In this document: piece by piece, positions 25,531 through 34,489 of the stretch
How the letters are laid out: every line of letters starts with the position of its first letter
Position numbering within the stretch: position 1 is the stretch's first letter
Assembly: GCF_024721175.1 (NCBI RefSeq)
Contig: NZ_CP099399.1
Span: 806,001-870,000 of the forward strand
Direction of reading: 5' to 3'
DNA length: 64,000 nucleotides
Source: Rhizobium sp. Pop5
Lineage (GTDB): Bacteria > Pseudomonadota > Alphaproteobacteria > Rhizobiales > Rhizobiaceae
The notes under the pieces: generated by a model
What the model saw: the letters and a program-made list of their open reading frames with translations, nothing else
The model's database searches: none
What the model was told of the DNA's origin: nothing
Made by a program: the position numbers and the translations under genes

Positions 25531-25818
25531 TCAGTGGCGACTGGCCGCCGCGCTGCGGAGATGGTCCCTTATCATCGCGCGAAACTCGCCGAATGTTTGG
25601 AATCCAATGTGGCGTACAAGTCGATGGACCGTTGTTTGAGAAACGCGGCATCGGCGAGCAACCGCGGCAGCGCTTTCAAAGGCCATCATTTCCGGCCTTT
25701 CTAGGATCTCCCTTGCCACGCGTTCGACGCCGATGGGAAATACGAGCTGCCGGCTGGCGATCAGGCACTTCAGTTCCTGCAGCGTCGAGGGAGGAGGAGA
25801 GTCGCGATCCCGTAGCAT
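25531..25818 (-). pseudogene. RpiR-type regulator fragment (HTH_6 domain only)
   Basis: A 95-residue frame carrying the whole N-terminal HTH_6 domain of RpiR/MurR regulators (LQELKCLIASRQLVFPIGVE, ARRCRVSQTTVHRLVRHIGF, then FGEFRAMIRDHL), but it stops right after it. The sugar-phosphate-binding SIS domain, normally about 170 more residues, is absent, and no SIS-like sequence is found in any downstream frame before the convergent lysE-like gene. This is either a 3'-truncated pseudogene or a stand-alone DNA-binding protein. A longer frame reaches back to an ATG at 25899. The sugar cluster to the right suggests it once regulated it. Confidence 0.62.
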
Positions 25819-25921
25819 GCGATTACTTTCAAAAATGCCCCTCCAGGCAATCTTGGCCGAGGCGCAGAGGCGGCAACCACATGAATTGCGTGAAGCCAAA
25901 TCGGTCGCGTTTCGTGCCCGA

Positions 25922-26881
25922 CTAGATCGCCTGCGGCTTGAAATCGCCCGCTGCGACCGGCATCACGCCCTGCAACAGAGCCACGGACTTCTCCAGCCCT
26001 TCGAGACTGTTCAAAAGCACGTCCTCGTGCTCGATCGAGAGCCAGCTGTCGTAACCGGCCATCTTCAGCCTGTAGCAGAACTGCCGCCACCATTCTTCCC
26101 CATGGCCAAATCCCAGCGTGATGTAGGACCAGCTGCGCGCCGGTATATCCATCAGGCTGCCGTTCTCCAGAAGGCTTGTGACGGCCTGCTTCGGAGCGTT
26201 GAGGAAGGTATCCTTGGCATGAACGTGGTATACGGCGACGCCGAGCGCTTCCGCGGCGACAAGCGGATCGGCGCCCATCCAGAAGAGATGAGATGGATCC
26301 AGATTCGCTCCGACGACCGGGCCGACGGCTTCGCGCAGTTTCAGCAGCGAAGGTACATTGTAGACGCACTGGTTGCCGTGCAGTTCCAGAGCGATGCGTT
26401 CCACACCGTGATCCCTGGCGAGCGCCACGATCTTGGTCCAGTACGGGAGGAGTTTTTCCTCCCACTGGTAGCGAAGAATCGCCTGCGTCTCCGGCGGCCA
26501 CGAGGAGACCACCCAGTTCGGCATCGTATCGGTGGCATTCCCGGCTGGAAGTCCCGACATCGCGCAGACCGTCTTGATTCCCAGAGCGCCGGCTGCGCGG
26601 ATCGTATCCTCCAGACCTTGTCCCTGGGAAAGATCGGTTGGATGCAGGGGATTTCCGTTGGCGTTCAGGCTTATCACTTCCAGTTCCCGGTCGGCGAAAG
26701 CTCCGAGGAATGATTTCTGCGCACTCTTGTCCCGCAGGATCGTCGACAGATCGAAATGCGGCGCCGTCGACCAGCCGCAGGTGTTGACCTCGACGCCGGA
26801 GACGCCCAATCTTTGAGCGTGATCCAGCATCGCCTCGAAGGGCAGGCCGCCGAGGCTGTCTGATACGAATCCAAGCTTCAT
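25922..26881 (-). CDS. Sugar phosphate isomerase/epimerase (xylose isomerase-like TIM barrel)
   Basis: A 319-residue TIM barrel. Metal-ligand positions are visible at ERIALELHGNQCVYN (strand 5), GANLDPSHLFWMGADP (strand 6), YHVHAKDTFLN (strand 7) and WLSIEHEDVLL (strand 8). This is close to the IolE/IolI-like and 3-keto-sugar isomerase group. It is the last full gene of the polyol/sugar operon; its ATG overlaps the stop of the upstream dehydrogenase by four bases, so the two are translationally coupled and probably act in sequence: oxidise the sugar, then isomerise the keto product. Confidence 0.82.
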   Translation of the reverse strand: MKLGFVSDSLGGLPFEAMLDHAQRLGVSGVEVNTCGWSTAPHFDLSTILRDKSAQKSFLGAFADRELEVISLNANGNPLHPTDLSQGQGLEDTIRAAGALGIKTVCAMSGLPAGNATDTMPNWVVSSWPPETQAILRYQWEEKLLPYWTKIVALARDHGVERIALELHGNQCVYNVPSLLKLREAVGPVVGANLDPSHLFWMGADPLVAAEALGVAVYHVHAKDTFLNAPKQAVTSLLENGSLMDIPARSWSYITLGFGHGEEWWRQFCYRLKMAGYDSWLSIEHEDVLLNSLEGLEKSVALLQGVMPVAAGDFKPQAI

Positions 26882-27882
26882 GCGTAAAACTCCGGTTTAG
26901 CAATCATTTCGACGGGGATCTTGCGGCCGTCGTTCAAGGCTCTGACGCCGGCTTCGGCGACTTTCGCGGCACAGTATCCATCCCAACTGCTCGACGCGAT
27001 GTGCGGGAAGACTCCGGTCTCGACGAACCGAACGAAGGCGCGGTTCTGGCGGCGATAGGCTTCGGCGTAGCGGCCGCGCCAATCCGCCTCGTAGCTTGTG
27101 CTCTGTCCGAGTTCCCGGTCGACGCGAGTGTAGTTGACAGCGTTCATGGCGATGGTGGCCTTCTCGCCCACCAGTTCCGCGCGGACGTCGTATCCGTAGG
27201 CTGCGTTATTGTTGATTTCGATATTGACGAGTTGATCATCCGCGGTTTCGAGCACCATATAGACCGGTGCGACCAGCGCGTCGGACCGCTTCGGCTGGAA
27301 AGCGGAGATCGAGACATATTCAGTGTCGAGGACGTGCCGGACGACATCGAACTCGTGCGGGGCGGAATTCGTGATCGCCATCGCTCCTGTGAAGTCCGAT
27401 GCGGGCGTCGCGACATTGCGATGAAAGTTGTGCATCATCAGGGGGCGGCCAATTGCGCCATGCGCCAGAGCCCGCTTCATTTCGACATAGGACTGGTCGA
27501 AGCGGCGCATGAAGCCGAGCATGATGAATTTCGAGCTTGCAGCTTCTTCCGCCTGCATGATCTCCAGGCATTCTTGCGAGGACTGCGACAGCGGCTTTTC
27601 GCAGAGAGCTCGTTTGCCGGCTCTTATGCAGGAGAGCGACAGGTGCGCGTGTGTGAAATCGGGGCTTGCGATGATCACTGCATCGACATCCGCCCGAGCG
27701 GCGATCCGGTCGGGATCGGAATCGACATCATAAGCGCTGTGGGCGTCCGCCACTTGGCGGGCGCGGGCGGCATCCACGTCGCAGACGACCTGAAGGCGCG
27801 CGCCCGGCAGATCTTCGGCGACGATTCTCGCATGGTCGCCTCCCATCAGTCCCGCCCCGATGACGGCGACCCTTATTGTCAT
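26878..27882 (-). CDS. Gfo/Idh/MocA-family oxidoreductase, inositol 2-dehydrogenase-like
   Basis: A 334-residue NAD(P)-dependent sugar/polyol dehydrogenase. The Rossmann motif VAVIGAGLMGGDHAR is at about residues 4-18, AGKRALCEKPLS is the catalytic EKP motif near residue 95, and LGFMRRFDQSYVEMK is the segment shared with IdhA-type inositol dehydrogenases. The substrate may be myo-inositol or a related cyclitol or sugar; this is inference from similarity and from the adjacent CUT2 transporter. The start at 27882 fits the family; 44 upstream in-frame codons do not. Confidence 0.83.
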   Translation of the reverse strand: MTIRVAVIGAGLMGGDHARIVAEDLPGARLQVVCDVDAARARQVADAHSAYDVDSDPDRIAARADVDAVIIASPDFTHAHLSLSCIRAGKRALCEKPLSQSSQECLEIMQAEEAASSKFIMLGFMRRFDQSYVEMKRALAHGAIGRPLMMHNFHRNVATPASDFTGAMAITNSAPHEFDVVRHVLDTEYVSISAFQPKRSDALVAPVYMVLETADDQLVNIEINNNAAYGYDVRAELVGEKATIAMNAVNYTRVDRELGQSTSYEADWRGRYAEAYRRQNRAFVRFVETGVFPHIASSSWDGYCAAKVAEAGVRALNDGRKIPVEMIAKPEFYA

Positions 27883-27985
27883 TTCGATATTTCCTGTCGT
27901 TAGAAAGCCAGCGGCTTGCAAGTGTCGCACCCGGGTGGGAAACGCGTGCCGGAAGCCCCATCCCGGCACGCGCCCTTGGGAGGGC

Positions 27986-28909
27986 TTACTTCTTTGCGTA
28001 CTGGCCAACATTGTCCTTGGTGATCGAGGCGAACGGCACCAGCTTTTCGGCCGGAGCGGCCTCGCCCTTTTTCAGGCCTTCCACAACCTCGAAAGCGGCC
28101 TTCGCCTGGCCCGCGGCGTCTTGGAAGATGGTCTGCGACATGGTGCCTGCCTTGATCGCGTCCAGAGCATCGGCGGTGCCATCGACACCGGAGATCATCA
28201 CGCCCTTGAGACGGTCGGCGCCCTGGAGTGCTTCCAGCGCCCCCAACGCCATCTGGTCGTTGGCTGCGACGATCGCGTCGAATTTCGGAAAGCTCTGGAT
28301 CCAGTCTTCCGTAACCTTCATGCCTTCTGCGCGGTCGTAATTGGCCGAGAGGCTGGCGAGAGTAGTCACGTCGGAACGGCCGAGCGCATCCTCGAAGCCC
28401 TTCTTGCGCTCCTGCGTGTGCGAGAGCCCCGGCGTGCCTTCGAGGTAGAGGATCTTGGCGTCCTTCGGCAGGTGTTCTTTCATGTACTCGCCCTGAAGGC
28501 GGCCGGCATCGATGTTCTTCGAGCCGACGAACGTGTACTTGCCGCCTGCCGATTGGATGCCGAGAGCGATGACGGGAATGCCGGCCTGGTTCGCCTTCTC
28601 GACGCCCGGTACGATACCCTGGTAGTCGACCGGCACGACGACGATCGCGCTGACTTTCTGCGCGATGAAGTTGTCGATCTGATCGAGCTGCTTGCTGACG
28701 TCGTTGTTGGCGTCTGAGAAGTTCACTTCGACGGCCGGATCGGATTTCGACGCTTCGATGAAGGCGTTTTTGCGCGCCATGACGAAGACGTCCGTATCCG
28801 CCATGTTGGCGTAACCGACGACGAACTTGTCGGCGGCGAATGCGGCGCCGGTGGAGATGGCGGCAAGGGATATGGCGCACGCGAGAGCGAGTTTGGAAAT
28901 GGCTTTCAT
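27986..28909 (-). CDS. Periplasmic sugar-binding protein of a CUT2 ABC transporter
   Basis: A 307-residue secreted protein with a Sec signal peptide (cleavage after GAAFA, about residue 25). The mature part is a type I periplasmic-binding fold (Peripla_BP_4): IDNFIAQKVSAIVVVPVDYQ, then YLEGTPGLSHTQERKKGFED, VAANDQMALGALEAL and SGVDGTADALDAIKAG, as in ribose/inositol/galactose-binding proteins. GGGAGGACC precedes the ATG. It delivers the substrate to the permease and ATPase encoded immediately upstream on the same strand. Confidence 0.88.
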   Translation of the reverse strand: MKAISKLALACAISLAAISTGAAFAADKFVVGYANMADTDVFVMARKNAFIEASKSDPAVEVNFSDANNDVSKQLDQIDNFIAQKVSAIVVVPVDYQGIVPGVEKANQAGIPVIALGIQSAGGKYTFVGSKNIDAGRLQGEYMKEHLPKDAKILYLEGTPGLSHTQERKKGFEDALGRSDVTTLASLSANYDRAEGMKVTEDWIQSFPKFDAIVAANDQMALGALEALQGADRLKGVMISGVDGTADALDAIKAGTMSQTIFQDAAGQAKAAFEVVEGLKKGEAAPAEKLVPFASITKDNVGQYAKK

Positions 28910-29010
28910 AGGGTCCTCCCATAGAGTTTTAGGTTCATTCCGAATGCGGGAAATCCCCGCCGACAAAGAGGTGGTTCCCATGCAGGCGCCGGCCGACCGA
29001 GGAACTTTGG

Positions 29011-30021
29011 TCATGCCTTCTTCTTGCTGCGGGCAGACTTGGTCCAGACATCGAGGATCACGGCGATCGCGATGATCAGACCCTTGATGATCTGCTGCCA
29101 GTACGAGCTGACATTCATGAGATTGAGCATGTTGTTGATGACGCCGATGATCATCGATCCGATGATTGTGCCGGTGATCGTTCCGGTGCCGCCCATCAGG
29201 CTGGTGCCGCCGACGACCACGGCGGTGATGGCATCGAACTCGTAGCCGACGCCGCCGGCCGGCTGCCCGGAATTGATGCGAGACATCAGGACGATGCCTG
29301 CGACGGCGCACAGGATGCCGTTGAAGATGAAAGCCTTTACAACAATGCTGTCAGGATTGATGCCGGAAGCGCGAGCGGCACGCTCATTGCCGCCGACCGC
29401 ATAGACGTATCGGCCGAACTTGGTCTTGTTGAGAAGAATCCAGGAGACGACGACAACGACCGCGAGAACGATCACGGAAATCGGCACCGGGCCGAGCGAG
29501 CCCTGGCCGATCACTTTGAAGTCGCCCAGTCCCGTCACCGGCGAACCGCCCGTGTAAAGCAGGACCGCGCCGCGCGCGACCGTCGTCATGGCCAAAGTCA
29601 TGATGAATGACGGGATGCGGAAGAAGGTGATGACGAAGCCGTTGATGATGCCGGTGACGATCCCGACGGCAACGCCCGCGGCGACCGCCAGAATGACGCT
29701 TCCGGTCATGGCCATCACGCTGGCCGCCAAGACGCCGCAGAGCGCCAGGACCGATCCCAGCGACACGTCGATGTGCCCCAGAATGATGATGAAGGTAACG
29801 CCGCACGCGAGAAGGCTCACCACGACGACCTGACGCAGGACGTTGGTCAGGTTGGCCTCCGTCAGAAATGTCGGACTCAAGATCGAGGCAAGGATGCAGA
29901 TGCCGACGAAGATCATGATTGTGCCGTACTTGCGGTAGATCTGAGGGAAATTCATCTTCCCAGAGCCTGAAATGACCTGGCCTTCTCGTTTCACAGTCGC
30001 GTCTGCGCGTTCCATGCTCAT
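29011..30021 (-). CDS. ABC transporter permease, RbsC/CUT2 type
   Basis: A 336-residue inner-membrane permease with eight to ten hydrophobic segments after a polar 25-residue N-terminus. LILGHIDVSLGSVLALCGVL and the late GYEFDAITAVVVGGTSLMGG and IIGVINNMLNLMNVSSYWQQ are standard BPD_transp_2 motifs. It forms the homodimeric channel for the sugar importer. Its ATG overlaps the stop of the ATPase gene by one base (TGATG), so the two are translationally coupled. Confidence 0.88.
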   Translation of the reverse strand: MSMERADATVKREGQVISGSGKMNFPQIYRKYGTIMIFVGICILASILSPTFLTEANLTNVLRQVVVVSLLACGVTFIIILGHIDVSLGSVLALCGVLAASVMAMTGSVILAVAAGVAVGIVTGIINGFVITFFRIPSFIMTLAMTTVARGAVLLYTGGSPVTGLGDFKVIGQGSLGPVPISVIVLAVVVVVSWILLNKTKFGRYVYAVGGNERAARASGINPDSIVVKAFIFNGILCAVAGIVLMSRINSGQPAGGVGYEFDAITAVVVGGTSLMGGTGTITGTIIGSMIIGVINNMLNLMNVSSYWQQIIKGLIIAIAVILDVWTKSARSKKKA

Positions 30022-31595
30022 CAGTGTCCTCCCGTGGCGAGGCGCATGATGTTTTCCTGAGTGGCCTCGTCTCTTGTTAGCTCGCCGGTGACCCGGCCTT
30101 CGCTCATCACCACCACGCGATCACTCATGCCGAGGATTTCGGGCAGCTCGGATGAGATCATGACGATTGCGAGCCCCTGACGAGCGAACTCGGTCATCAG
30201 TCTGTGAATTTCGGATTTCGACCCGACGTCGATGCCGCGTGTGGGTTCGTCGAGAATGAGCAGTTTCAGATCACCCAATAGCCATTTGGCCAGGACGATT
30301 TTCTGTTGATTGCCGCCGCTGAGGTTCTCCACGATCATTGCCGTGTCGGGCGTCTTGATCTGGAGCATCTTGATCATGCGCTGGGCGGCTGTCTCTTCCT
30401 GCCGCTCGCTGATGAAAAGGCCGGACGCGAATTTCTTGAGGTTCGCGAGCGAGATGTTCTCGCCGACGGACCGGCAAAGCACCAAACCTTCCGCCTTGCG
30501 ATCCTCCGAGACCATCGCGATGCCGTTGGCGATGGCATCCTTCGGCGATGTGAGCTTTAGCGGTTTTCCGTTCAGGCGGATGACGCCAGCGTCCGCGGCG
30601 TCCAAGCCGAAGATTACCCGGGCGACCTCCGTCCGCCCGGCGCCGATCAGCCCGGAAAGGCCGATGATTTCGCCGGCACGCACCTCGAAGCTGACATTTT
30701 CGAAAATGCCGTCACGAGAGAGGTTCTCGACGGAAAGGACGATCTCGCCGATCGGCACCTCCTCTTTCGGAAAGATGCTGGAGATCGTGCGGCCGACCAT
30801 CTGAGAGATCAGCTTTGCCGGCTCGTATTCGCTCGCCGGGGCGGCAGCGACGAACTGGCCGTCGCGCATCACCGTGATGTCGTCGGCGATCTGGAAGATC
30901 TCGTCCATCTTATGGGTGATGTAGATGATCGCCACCCCTGCTGCCTTCAGGTCAGCGATCTGTCTGAAGAGCATCGCAACTTCCGTGTCGCTGATCGCCG
31001 ACGTCGGTTCGTCCATGATCACGAGAGAGGCCTCGCGCGAAATCGCCTTGACGATCTCGATTAGTTGCATCGCCGCAATGGACAGATCGCGCATCTTGGA
31101 TTGGGGGCTGTATGTCAGGCCCAGACGATCGAGGAGCGCCTGCGTGTCCGAGTTCATGCGATCGAAATCGACGAGCCGGGACAAAACACCCGTCGGGCCA
31201 AAACTGGGTTCGCGGCCGAGAAAGATGTTTTCGGCGATCGTCATGTCGAGCACCGGGCTGAGTTCCTGATGGATCATCGAGATCCCTCGATCCAGCGCGG
31301 CTGCGGCGTTCTGGTGGTCGAGCTTCTCGCCTCTGAAAAGGATTTCTCCGCCGTCGATCGCGTAGAGACCGCTCAGGATCTTCATGAGCGTCGACTTGCC
31401 CGCGCCATTCTCCCCGACGAGGACATGGACCGTGCCGGCACGAACCTTCAGGCTCATGCCATCGAGCGCGAGAACGCCAGGGAAGGCTTTCGTGATTGAG
31501 CGCATTTCAAGAACGAAGCCGGCTTCGGTATCTACAGGCGTGCGATGGCCTTCGCCGCCCGAAAGCGGCGCCACCTTTTGCAAGGTCGCAGACAT
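30021..31595 (-). CDS. Sugar ABC transporter ATPase with two nucleotide-binding domains (RbsA/MglA type)
   Basis: A 524-residue duplicated ATPase. The first domain has Walker A GENGAGKST at 61-69 and LIIMDEPTSA-like Walker B (LVIMDEPTSAISD). The second domain has the degenerate P-loop GLIGAGRTEVAR typical of CUT2 proteins and the signature LSGGNQQKIVLAKWL followed by LLILDEPTRGIDVG. It energises uptake for the permease and binding protein that follow. The ATG at 31595 lies behind GGAGGAAA; an in-frame ATG 16 codons earlier is less likely. First gene of the operon, divergent from the LacI-type regulator. Confidence 0.9.
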   Translation of the reverse strand: MSATLQKVAPLSGGEGHRTPVDTEAGFVLEMRSITKAFPGVLALDGMSLKVRAGTVHVLVGENGAGKSTLMKILSGLYAIDGGEILFRGEKLDHQNAAAALDRGISMIHQELSPVLDMTIAENIFLGREPSFGPTGVLSRLVDFDRMNSDTQALLDRLGLTYSPQSKMRDLSIAAMQLIEIVKAISREASLVIMDEPTSAISDTEVAMLFRQIADLKAAGVAIIYITHKMDEIFQIADDITVMRDGQFVAAAPASEYEPAKLISQMVGRTISSIFPKEEVPIGEIVLSVENLSRDGIFENVSFEVRAGEIIGLSGLIGAGRTEVARVIFGLDAADAGVIRLNGKPLKLTSPKDAIANGIAMVSEDRKAEGLVLCRSVGENISLANLKKFASGLFISERQEETAAQRMIKMLQIKTPDTAMIVENLSGGNQQKIVLAKWLLGDLKLLILDEPTRGIDVGSKSEIHRLMTEFARQGLAIVMISSELPEILGMSDRVVVMSEGRVTGELTRDEATQENIMRLATGGH

Positions 31596-31718
31596 GAGAG
31601 TATTTCCTCCAGATGAAAGAGCTCTCCCAAGCCCTCCTACCAAACTGGCTTTTACCGGAAGATGAAATCGCGAAAATTCCGCAAACTGTCAACGAACTGG
31701 TAGATTTTTCTCCCAAAA

Positions 31719-31749
31719 CCTCTCATAGATACCGTCACAGTATGAGAGG
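31719..31749. promoter_or_regulatory. Perfect inverted repeat, probable LacI-type operator
   Basis: CCTCTCATA (31719-31727) and TATGAGAGG (31741-31749) are perfect 9-base arms with a 13-base spacer. The right arm supplies the only Shine-Dalgarno-like sequence (GAGAGG, six bases before the ATG at 31756) of the regulator gene. Binding would therefore block both the divergent ABC operon and the regulator itself. Confidence 0.75.
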
Positions 31750-31755
31750 TCTGGT

Positions 31756-32790
31756 ATGTCTCGCCCAACGATCCCTGACTTGGCAAAGGCCGCGAATGTG
31801 AGCATTTCAACGGTCGATCGCGTGCTGAACGGTCGCGATCCCGTGCGTCCCCAGACGGCGGAGCGGGTTCTCAACGCCGCCCGCCAGATCGGTTTTCATG
31901 GGGTGACCGCCATCGCTCGGCGACTTGAGCACGACAAGCCGGTGATCAAATTCGGTTTTCTCCTCAAGCAATCTCACCGCAAGCTTTATCAAATGTGGAG
32001 CGACATTCTCGTTGCTGCGACAGACGCATTTCCCGACGCTCATGGAAGAGCGATCGTCAGATTCATGGATGACCTTGCGCCCGACAAGGCCGCCGAGGCG
32101 ATCTACGCTCTCAGTCGCGAAGCCGATGTCATCGGAATGATCACCTCCGACCACCCGCAGGTGAACCACGCCGTCGATGGTCTGGCGGCGGAAAACATTC
32201 CGGTTGTGACCATGATTTCCGATATTTCCACAGCCTCCCGTGCAGCCTATGTCGGCAACGATTGCGTCAAAAAGGGCCGCACGGCCGCTTGGTTCATAGC
32301 TGGGCTGAATGGCAACGGCGGCAAGGTTTCTGTCTTCGTCGGAAGTCACCGATACCTCGCTCAGGATCTGAACGAGATGGGCTTTCGGTCGTATTTCCGG
32401 GAGAGTGCACCAGGCTTTCAGATGCTGGAGACCGTTGCCACCCTTGAAGAGCCCGAAATTGCCTATGAGGCGACGCGCCGCCTTCTGCAGACCGAGCCGA
32501 ATTGGGTCGGACTCTATGTTGCCGGCGGCGGCATCACGGGTGTGATGCGAGCCCTGCGGGAGGATGGTGGGCCGGCGGCCAAACGCCTGGTGGTCATAGC
32601 ACACGAGCTCACGAACGAAACGAGAGCCGGGCTTGCCGAGGGGCTGATCAAGGTTGTTCTGTCTCATCCGGCAAAGCTGCTGGGAGAGACCCTGGTGCAC
32701 GCCATGGCGGAATCTCTAGATACCGGCCGATCGGCAACAGTTTCGCAGCACATTGTCCCGTTTGAATTTTACACTGCCACGAATATTTGA
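31756..32790 (+). CDS. LacI-family transcriptional regulator
   Basis: A 344-residue regulator. The LacI HTH and hinge occupy residues 1-58 (PTIPDLAKAANVSISTVDRV, then LNGRDPVRPQTAERVLNAAR). The C-terminal periplasmic-binding-like domain (about 65-335) would bind the inducing sugar. It is divergent from the polyol/sugar ABC operon, with the inverted repeat at 31719-31749 between, so it is the expected local repressor. The C-terminal half resembles the CUT2-associated LacI group with VSQHIVPFEFYT near the end. Confidence 0.87.
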   Translation: MSRPTIPDLAKAANVSISTVDRVLNGRDPVRPQTAERVLNAARQIGFHGVTAIARRLEHDKPVIKFGFLLKQSHRKLYQMWSDILVAATDAFPDAHGRAIVRFMDDLAPDKAAEAIYALSREADVIGMITSDHPQVNHAVDGLAAENIPVVTMISDISTASRAAYVGNDCVKKGRTAAWFIAGLNGNGGKVSVFVGSHRYLAQDLNEMGFRSYFRESAPGFQMLETVATLEEPEIAYEATRRLLQTEPNWVGLYVAGGGITGVMRALREDGGPAAKRLVVIAHELTNETRAGLAEGLIKVVLSHPAKLLGETLVHAMAESLDTGRSATVSQHIVPFEFYTATNI

Positions 32791-32927
32791 AGCTTCTTTC
32801 AGCTGCGAATCACATTGTTTTTATGGTGATCCGGCAAAACGTGACCGCCTGGACGCATGGATTTTGTCATGCTCCCGGTGCAGATTGGCCAGCGGCCGCC
32901 TTGGCCGAGGAAAAATGGAGAGGGAAT

Positions 32928-33368
32928 ATGAATTGGAAAGCAGTAGCTGCCGCCGTGGCGATGGCCGGCATGGCCTTCGGCTCGGTGACCGCCGCCGACG
33001 GCACTCATGATTTGCGCGTTGCGCTGATGAAGCAGGTCGGCGGTTCGGCCGGTGCGCTGGCAGCCATCGCCAAGGGCACCAAACCCTATGACGCCGAGGC
33101 CGTGAAGACGGCGCTGACGACAATTGCGGCAACGGCCAAGGTTTTCCCCGATCAGTTCAAGGCGGGCACAGAGACGAACGACGAAGGCGCGAGCCCAAAG
33201 ATCTGGGAAAACATGGACGACTTCAAGGCGCGCGCCGCCAAGCTTGCCAGCGATGCTGAAACTGCGCTCGCCCAGCTTCCAGCCGACGCCGCGGCCGTCG
33301 GCGCCACGATCAACGCGCTCGGCGCCAATTGCGGCGGCTGTCATAAGGCCTATCGCCTCAGCAAATGA
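32928..33368 (+). CDS. Cytochrome c' (class II, c-556 type)
   Basis: A 146-residue periplasmic protein with a Sec signal peptide (cleavage near residue 22, SVTAA). The mature part is a predicted four-helix bundle with a single C-terminal haem site CGGCH at 135-139, the defining class II arrangement. DLRVALMKQVGGSAGALAAI near the N-terminus supplies the usual sixth-ligand/occluding region. Such proteins bind NO or CO or accept electrons. The ATG at 32928 has GAGAGGG upstream. A second cytochrome c gene follows after 194 bases that include a palindromic repeat. Confidence 0.86.
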   Translation: MNWKAVAAAVAMAGMAFGSVTAADGTHDLRVALMKQVGGSAGALAAIAKGTKPYDAEAVKTALTTIAATAKVFPDQFKAGTETNDEGASPKIWENMDDFKARAAKLASDAETALAQLPADAAAVGATINALGANCGGCHKAYRLSK

Positions 33369-33392
33369 GGGATAGGTCGTTTTGATCTGAAA

Positions 33393-33436
33393 GCAATTCC
33401 AGCAAAAGTGTGCAGCGGTTTTGCGTATGGAATTGT
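33393..33436. repeat. Palindromic rhizobial intergenic repeat, copy 2
   Basis: Arms GCAATTCC (33393-33400) and GGAATTGT (33429-33436) with an inner CAAAA/TTTTG stem, in the gap between the two cytochrome genes. It matches copy 1 closely in the first module (AAAAGTGTGCAGCGGTTTTGC in the centre) but lacks the second hairpin. Confidence 0.7.
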
Positions 33437-33562
33437 GCAGGCGAAACATCCCCGATCCGCGCCGGTCTTGCTGCTGGCGCGGATCACCTTATTCTCCGCT
33501 CGTGCGGGCTGGTCGCAAAATCGTTCCGCGCAGGAAAATCTCGGCAAAAGGGGAGGCGGAGC

Positions 33563-34477
33563 ATGGTCCGCAGGTTCATCCGGTTACTGCTCTGTCTGAT
33601 CGGCGTCGCCGTCCTCGGCGGTGGCGCCTTCTATCTCGTCACCGCCCCCGATCCGCTGCCGGAGAGCCATTGGGCCAACCTCGGCGCGCCTGATACGGCA
33701 AATGGCGAGATGGTTTTCTGGGCGGGCGGCTGCGTCAGTTGCCATGTCGCGCCGGGTTCCGAAGGTGACGCCAAGCTGACGCTGTCGGGCGGCCTTGCGC
33801 TGAAGAGCCCCTTCGGCACCTTCTACGTGCCGAACATCTCACCGGATGAGAAGGCGGGCATCGGCGCCTGGACGCTCGCCGAGTTCGGCAATGCGATGAA
33901 GCGCGGCGTCGGCCCCGGTGGGCAGCATCTCTATCCGTCCTTTCCCTACGCCTCCTATTCCCGCATGAGCGACAAGGACGTCAACGATCTCTTCGCTTTC
34001 CTGAAAACCTTGCCGAAGAGCACAAACGTCGCGCCGCCGCACGAACTGCCGTTCCCCTTTAACATCCGGCTCGCGCTCGGCGGCTGGAAGTTCCTCTATT
34101 TCAACGATCAGCCGCGCGTGGCGTTGGCAAAGAGCGACGACAAGGTGAAGCGCGGGCAATATCTCGTCGAAGGCCCCGGCCATTGCGGCGAATGTCATAC
34201 GCCGCGCGATGCGCTCGGCGGCTTCCAGGCAGATCAGTGGCTTGCCGGCGCCCCCAATCCGGAAGGCAAGGGCCGCATACCCGACATTACCCCGGCCTCC
34301 AAGAGCATCGGCGGCTGGAGCGAGGGCGATATCGCGAGCTACCTCGAAACCGGTTTCACGCCCGATTTCGATTCTGTCGGCGGCTCGATGGTCGATGTGC
34401 AGAAGAATATCGCCCGTCTGCCGGCCTCCGACCGTGAGGCGATCGCCGCCTATCTGAAGGCCGTGCCGGGCCGCTAA
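33563..34477 (+). CDS. Periplasmic diheme cytochrome c, membrane-anchored
   Basis: A 304-residue protein with an N-terminal membrane span (about 3-25, uncleaved or lipid-free anchor) and two cytochrome c domains. The haem motifs are CVSCH (57-61) and CGECH (208-212), and Met135 is the probable axial ligand of the first haem. It resembles the cytochrome subunits that take electrons from membrane PQQ or flavin dehydrogenases of alcohols, gluconate or sugars. GGGGAGGCGGAGC precedes the ATG. It may pair with the cytochrome c' upstream; no dehydrogenase gene is directly attached. Confidence 0.84.
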   Translation: MVRRFIRLLLCLIGVAVLGGGAFYLVTAPDPLPESHWANLGAPDTANGEMVFWAGGCVSCHVAPGSEGDAKLTLSGGLALKSPFGTFYVPNISPDEKAGIGAWTLAEFGNAMKRGVGPGGQHLYPSFPYASYSRMSDKDVNDLFAFLKTLPKSTNVAPPHELPFPFNIRLALGGWKFLYFNDQPRVALAKSDDKVKRGQYLVEGPGHCGECHTPRDALGGFQADQWLAGAPNPEGKGRIPDITPASKSIGGWSEGDIASYLETGFTPDFDSVGGSMVDVQKNIARLPASDREAIAAYLKAVPGR

Positions 34478-34489
34478 AGCCTGTCACGA

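Noticed and set aside
25922..32790. Naming the sugar locus as the standard myo-inositol (iol) cluster
   Set aside because: Only the dehydrogenase and isomerase are similar to Iol proteins; iolB, iolC, iolD and iolE-like genes are missing, so the substrate must stay open.
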